Part shown: positions 60,066 to 64,000 of the stretch, in pieces
Numbering within the stretch: the first letter of the stretch is position 1
Layout: every line of letters begins with the position of its first letter
Assembly: GCA_039933215.1 (NCBI GenBank)
Contig: JBDTOO010000002.1
Coordinates: forward strand, 54,707-118,706
Direction: 5' to 3'
Length of the DNA stretch: 64,000 nucleotides
From: JALYUA01 sp039933215
GTDB taxonomy: Bacteria; Acidobacteriota; Thermoanaerobaculia; UBA5066; Gp7-AA6
The notes under the pieces: generated by a model
What the model was told of the DNA's origin: nothing
The model's database searches: none
The model's input: only the letters and a program-made list of their open reading frames with translations
Made by a program: the position numbers and the translations under genes

Positions 60066-62642
60066 TCAACTCAGCCCGGCGCTCCGGCGCATCTGCCCGA
60101 CCAGCTCTTCGAGACGAGCTTTGATCCGATGAAACCGCGGGTCGCTTCGCAGCGAATCCAGAAGCGGGTCTCGCGTACCCAGGGGCCAGCCTCGCCAGCC
60201 GGCTTCGACGGCCTTGTCGAGCCAGCGGAAAGCCTCGTCCTTCTTTCCTCGCAACGCGTGCACACAGGCCGTGTCGTACGGCACGGTCCAGTCCTCGTTG
60301 CCCTCGTCGGCCGCCCGGAGGTCCGTCGCGAGGCTCTTTTGGAGGAGAGCCTCGGCTTCGCCTCGCCGCCCGGTTCGAAGGAGAAGATACGCGAGATAAG
60401 TGTCGGCTCCCGCTCCGGCTGTCCGCACTCCCTGTCGTACGGATCGGAAAGTCGGGGGGACCTGCTCGAAGAGCTCCTCGGCCCGCGGGAAGTTGCCGGT
60501 CACGAGCTCCGAAACGCCGGCCGTGAACAGCAACATGGGGGAGTCCGGAATGAGTGTGATCGCGCTGCGCGCCTGCCGCAGGCCCTCCGCGTCGCGCCGC
60601 TGCTGAAGGTAGAAGTAGACGAGATGGGCGTTTCCCTGACCGAGATCGGGCTGGAGCTCCAGGCTTCGCTTCAACCAGTGCTCGGCCTGCCTCGCATCAC
60701 CCAGCGCCGCATACAGGATGCCGATGCCGGCCGCCCCGACGGCGCTGGTGGGGTCGAGCTCAAATCCTCGGAGGGCCCAGGGGAGGGCCTCGTCCAGCCT
60801 TCCCATGTGCCTGAGCGTCACGCCGACGTTGCTCACGGCCGTCGCGTAATTCGGGTTGACCTCGGCGGCTCTCCGGGTCGCGTCCAGCGACTCCCGGTAT
60901 CTCCCCTTTGCGGTGCACGCGAGGCCGAGCGCTTTGTACCCCTCGGCAAGCTCCGGATCGAGAGCAATCGCTTTCCGGCTCATCTCGAGGCTGTCGTCCA
61001 CCCAGGATAGAGGCAACCCGAAGCGCACATTCCGTTGCGCGTAGGCGTCTCCCAGGCCCGCGTACCCGAGCGCGAAGCCGGGGTCCAGCGCCAGCGCCTT
61101 CTCGAAGAGGTCGATGGCACCTTCGTTGTCCGTCTTGCGGTAGCGGTTGTAGAGCTCCCGGCCCTTTAAATAGAGATCGTACGCAGCGAGGTTTTGCGTC
61201 GGACTCTGTTCGATCCGTTTCTTTTCCGCCGGGGAGAGAGTGGCCTTGAGGGCGGCGGCAATCCGCTGGGCGACCTCGCTCTGGATGGCGAAGACGTCCT
61301 TGAGCTCGCGGTCGTAGGTCTCGGCCCACAGGTGCTCGTCGCTTCTGGCGTCTATGAGCTGGCCCACGATCCGAACTCGATTCCCGGCTCGCCGCACGCT
61401 CCCTTCGAGAACCGTGGCGACGCCGAGCTCCGCCGCAATGGTCTGGATCGGCTTTTCAGTCCCCCTGTAGCGCATCACGGAAGAGTGAGAGATGACCTTC
61501 AAATCGCGGATCTTCGCGAGCTGCGTCAGGATGTCCTCGGTCATTCCGTCGGCGAAGAAAGCGTTCTCCGGGTCGGGACTCAGGTTCTGAAAGGGGAGCA
61601 CGGCGATGGATTTGCGATCCGATGAGGATGAGACCGGCCGCGAAGCGCCTCCGTGTCGCCCTCGCTGCCAGAGGAGCGCCCCTCCGGCGATCACCGTGAG
61701 CGTGATCGCCGCTGCGACCCAGGCGAGCCGACGCCGCGTCGAGGGGCCGGAGGCGACCGGCTTGCCCGACAGGGCGCCCAGGTCGAACGCGATGTCCTGC
61801 GCGGATTGAAAACGCTCTCCCGGATTCTTCTCGAGGCAGTGTCGAATAACCCGGATCAATTCCGGAGGGATTTGCGCGCCCGAGCCGGAGAGGGGCGGAG
61901 GCTCCTCTCTGAGAATGGCCGTCAGCGTCTCGGCGGAGGTATCGCGCTGGAACGCGCGCAGCCCCGTCACCATCTCGTAGAGGATCGCCCCGAAGGCGAA
62001 GATGTCTGAGCGTTGGTCCGCCTTCTGTCCGCGCACCTGCTCGGGGGAAATGTAGCCAACAGTCCCCATCACCATCCCGGGCTCGGTCAGCGGGGCCTCC
62101 ATCGTGGGAACCGCCGACAGGCCCTTTCTTGCCGTGGGACCCTCGGAAGCGGCTGCGTCGAGGGGTTGCCAGCTCGCCAGCCCGAAATCCAGGATCTTGA
62201 CGCGCCCATCCTTCGTGATGAAAAGGTTCTCCGGCTTCAGGTCGCGGTGCACGATCCCCTTCTCGTGCGCGGCCGCGAGCCCGCGCGCGATTTCGACGGA
62301 GTACTCGATCGCCTTTCTCGGACCCAGGCCGCCCGGCATGAGCCTCGCCCGCAGGGTCTCCCCCTCCAGGAGCTCCGTCACGACGTACGGAGAGCCTCCG
62401 GCCTTCCCGACATCGTGGATCGTCAGGATGTTCGGGTGATTGAGAGCGGAGGCGGCGCGCGCCTCCCGCTCGAAGCGGCGCAGGCGATCCGGGTCGACGG
62501 AAAAAAACACCGGCAGGACTTTGATCGCGACGTCCCGTGCGAGACGCGAGTCGTGGGCACGCCACACCTCCCCCATGCCGCCCGCGCCGATCGGCGCGAG
62601 GATCTCGTAAGGGCCGAGCCGGGAGCCGGCGGAAATGGCCAT
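60066..62642 (-). CDS. Membrane Ser/Thr protein kinase with FlgO/TolB-like domain and TPRs (kinase 9)
   Basis: The 858-residue protein has K41, D134, D152, and the activation-loop insertion PLDAAASEGPT / VPTMEAPLTEPGM shared with kinases 4 and 8. The membrane helix is at about 304-325. Unlike those two it carries a FlgO/TolB-like domain (SIAVLPFQNLSPDPENAFFA, VATVLEGSVRRAGNRVRIVG) and TPRs (AIDLFEKALALDPGFALGYA, ESLDATRRAAEVNPNYATAV, PWALRGFELDPTSAVGAAGI). The frame stays open upstream, but ATG 62642 gives the family start. A -10-like TATCAT lies about 16 bases upstream. The 261 bp beyond hold no other gene. Confidence 0.93.
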   Translation of the reverse strand: MAISAGSRLGPYEILAPIGAGGMGEVWRAHDSRLARDVAIKVLPVFFSVDPDRLRRFEREARAASALNHPNILTIHDVGKAGGSPYVVTELLEGETLRARLMPGGLGPRKAIEYSVEIARGLAAAHEKGIVHRDLKPENLFITKDGRVKILDFGLASWQPLDAAASEGPTARKGLSAVPTMEAPLTEPGMVMGTVGYISPEQVRGQKADQRSDIFAFGAILYEMVTGLRAFQRDTSAETLTAILREEPPPLSGSGAQIPPELIRVIRHCLEKNPGERFQSAQDIAFDLGALSGKPVASGPSTRRRLAWVAAAITLTVIAGGALLWQRGRHGGASRPVSSSSDRKSIAVLPFQNLSPDPENAFFADGMTEDILTQLAKIRDLKVISHSSVMRYRGTEKPIQTIAAELGVATVLEGSVRRAGNRVRIVGQLIDARSDEHLWAETYDRELKDVFAIQSEVAQRIAAALKATLSPAEKKRIEQSPTQNLAAYDLYLKGRELYNRYRKTDNEGAIDLFEKALALDPGFALGYAGLGDAYAQRNVRFGLPLSWVDDSLEMSRKAIALDPELAEGYKALGLACTAKGRYRESLDATRRAAEVNPNYATAVSNVGVTLRHMGRLDEALPWALRGFELDPTSAVGAAGIGILYAALGDARQAEHWLKRSLELQPDLGQGNAHLVYFYLQQRRDAEGLRQARSAITLIPDSPMLLFTAGVSELVTGNFPRAEELFEQVPPTFRSVRQGVRTAGAGADTYLAYLLLRTGRRGEAEALLQKSLATDLRAADEGNEDWTVPYDTACVHALRGKKDEAFRWLDKAVEAGWRGWPLGTRDPLLDSLRSDPRFHRIKARLEELVGQMRRSAGLS

Positions 62643-62903
62643 CCTCTTAGGGCGATGATACGTGCGAGAGGCGGGATCGGCGGCTTGTCGTGAGATGGCT
62701 GGCCGGAGTCTCCGCCCATTCCCGCGCAGGACGAAGACCTGCGACCGGACGATCGACGTCCTTTCGAGCGCCGTGAATCGCGCGAAGGTCGCCGACTCGG
62801 AGAAGGTGGGCGCTTTGAAGCGCCGGGCGCAATTCGAGAAGGAGGGCGCCTCCTCGTCTTCGCCCGTCTGACTTCGCCTCCGGCGGCGGCGTAAGATGCG
62901 CGC

Positions 62904-63986
62904 ATGCGATCGCTCGTCGGATGTGCCGCGGGCGTGTTCGCGAGCGGCGTTCTTCTCGCCGCCGGCGCTCCGCCGGATTCCCTCGAGGCGCGCATCGCGA
63001 AGCTCGCCGCCTCGTTTCCCGGCGAGATCGGCGTCGCGGTCCACGACCTCGACTCGAACCGCGAGGTCTCGGTGCGCGGCGACCAGCGCTTTCCGACCGC
63101 GAGCCTCATCAAGCTCGCGGTGATGGTCGAGACCTACCACCAGATCGCGGAGGGGAAGCTCTCGCGGGAGAAAGCGGTCATTCTGCAGGAGGGGGACAAG
63201 GCGGGAGACGAGGCGGTCGTCCTGAACATGCTTCACCCGGGCGTCTCGCTCACGATCCCGGACCTGTTGAACCTCATGATCGCGTACTCGGACAACACGG
63301 CGACGAACCTTCTCGTCCGTGAGGTCGGAGCGGCCGCGGCCGACCGGCGCATGGAGTCCTATGGGCTGAAGGACACGAAGATCTTCCGCCCGACCTTTCG
63401 CGACGGGCACCCGGACGTCTACCCGGAGCTCGAGAAGGAGTTCGGGCTCGGCATGATCACCCCGCGCGAGGCGGCGCGCCTGATGGCGCTCGTGGCCGAG
63501 GGGAAGGTCGTCTCGCGCGCCGCGTGCGACGAGATGCTCGCCATGCTCGGCAACCAGTACGACCGGCAGATGATCCCGCGGTCGCTCCCGTTCGAGAAAC
63601 AGAAGATCACCGTCGCGAACAAGACGGGCTGGGACGAGGAGAAGTTGCCGGACGCCTCGGGGCTCAAGGGGGAGATCCGCACGGACGCCGCCTACGTCAA
63701 AGGCCCGAAGTCCCGTTACACGATCGCCATCTGCACCCGGCGCGGGAAGGACAAGCGGCCCGGCGCGGACAACGCCGCCCTCGTCACGGGCGCCGCGATC
63801 TCGCGGCTCGTCTACGACGAGATGGAGTCCCTAGCGGCGGCCCGCGCGAAGCGCGGAAAGCGCGCCGCGTCTGATTCGGGCACGCGCGTCCCACGCGGGC
63901 CCGAATCAGCTCAAAGACAGCAGGAAAGGTTCATCCGCCTGGCCCGCGGCGGCCCGCGCGAAGCGCGGAAAGCGCGCCGCGTCTGA
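62904..63986 (+). CDS. Class A beta-lactamase-like serine hydrolase
   Basis: The 360-residue reading has a signal peptide and the class A serine motifs: S67-L-I-K70, SDN (129-131) and KTG (240-242). The omega-loop motif ExxLN that positions the deacylating water is not evident; the region reads HPDVYPELEKEFGLGMITP. It may therefore be a Beta-lactamase2-type hydrolase or a penicillin-binding relative rather than an efficient beta-lactamase. The fold should end near LVYDEMES (residue 311). The last 50 residues are encoded by a tandem repeat and are unlikely to be native. The BlaI gene is 60 kb away and not linked. Confidence 0.75.
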   Translation: MRSLVGCAAGVFASGVLLAAGAPPDSLEARIAKLAASFPGEIGVAVHDLDSNREVSVRGDQRFPTASLIKLAVMVETYHQIAEGKLSREKAVILQEGDKAGDEAVVLNMLHPGVSLTIPDLLNLMIAYSDNTATNLLVREVGAAAADRRMESYGLKDTKIFRPTFRDGHPDVYPELEKEFGLGMITPREAARLMALVAEGKVVSRAACDEMLAMLGNQYDRQMIPRSLPFEKQKITVANKTGWDEEKLPDASGLKGEIRTDAAYVKGPKSRYTIAICTRRGKDKRPGADNAALVTGAAISRLVYDEMESLAAARAKRGKRAASDSGTRVPRGPESAQRQQERFIRLARGGPREARKARRV

Positions 63987-64000
63987 TTCGGGCACGCGCG
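63834..64000. repeat. 112-bp tandem repeat at the 3' end of the lactamase-like gene
   Basis: The segment GCGGCGGCCCGCGCGAAGCG... at 63834-63888 recurs at 63946-64000, where the window ends, a period of 112 bp. Within the first unit an inverted repeat CTGATTCGGGC (63871-63881) / GCCCGAATCAG (63899-63909) makes a 39-bp hairpin that may be a terminator. Because 112 is not a multiple of three, the same DNA is read in two frames and closes the gene at 63986 only in the second unit. Confidence 0.75.

Noticed and set aside
60030..60072. TTGACA upstream of kinase 8 as a -35 box
   Set aside because: Spacing to the TAGAAT box is more than 30 bases, far from the usual 16-18.
62904..63986. BlaI control of the lactamase-like gene
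   Set aside because: No GCTAAA/TTTAGC dyad lies upstream of 62904, and the BlaI operon is about 60 kb away.

Overview
The window is GC-rich (roughly two thirds G+C by eye), densely coded bacterial DNA. A mix of traits suggests Acidobacteriota, possibly a Thermoanaerobaculia-like lineage: many large membrane Ser/Thr kinases with TolB-like propeller or TPR sensor parts, a TonB-dependent receptor with a carboxypeptidase-regulatory-like N-terminus, an M13 peptidase, a BlaI/M56 pair and a small mono-haem cytochrome c. The taxonomic call is inference. I saw no rRNA, tRNA, CRISPR array, integrase or transposase.

Region 1 (1-17.6 kb) is mixed housekeeping and stress. It holds the 3' part of a YeiH-type permease; a BlaI repressor with an M56 metallopeptidase whose C-terminus is TPR-like, under a clear promoter and two operators; a VIT1/CCC1-type metal transporter; a Crp/Fnr regulator; several small proteins, including a bacterial metallothionein; an AAA+ ATPase; a BON lipoprotein; a cytochrome c; a stand-alone MshEN-type protein; a 3-hydroxyisobutyrate dehydrogenase relative; a membrane pseudokinase; an M13 endopeptidase; a LysE exporter; and a YbaK-type deacylase.

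Region 2 (17.7-32.1 kb) is a glucan-utilisation locus. A LacI regulator with twin operators in its own promoter is followed by a TonB receptor, then a run of overlapping genes: a GH144-like lipoprotein, a sugar-binding lipoprotein, two sugar permeases, and a 1054-residue discoidin plus (alpha/alpha)6 protein of no family I recognise. Convergent to these are a GH1 beta-glucosidase and the MalK/UgpC ATPase. Outer-membrane uptake, periplasmic trimming, ABC import and cytoplasmic cleavage make a coherent pathway, with beta-1,2-glucan as the best guess for substrate.

Region 3 (32.1-37.5 kb) holds a thioesterase, a secreted beta-propeller protein, a DUF6496-like gene broken by an amber codon, a small membrane protein, ispG, and a GlcG/HbpS-type secreted protein.

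Region 4 (37.6-62.6 kb) is the most striking part: nine intact transmembrane Ser/Thr protein kinases, all on the minus strand, plus a kinase remnant and one small orphan gene. All nine keep the catalytic Lys, HRD and DFG residues. Six carry TolB/PD40-type propellers and three carry a FlgO/TolB-like domain with TPRs. Shared activation-loop insertions across different sensor types suggest domain swapping. The window ends in a class A beta-lactamase-like gene that runs into a 112-bp tandem repeat.
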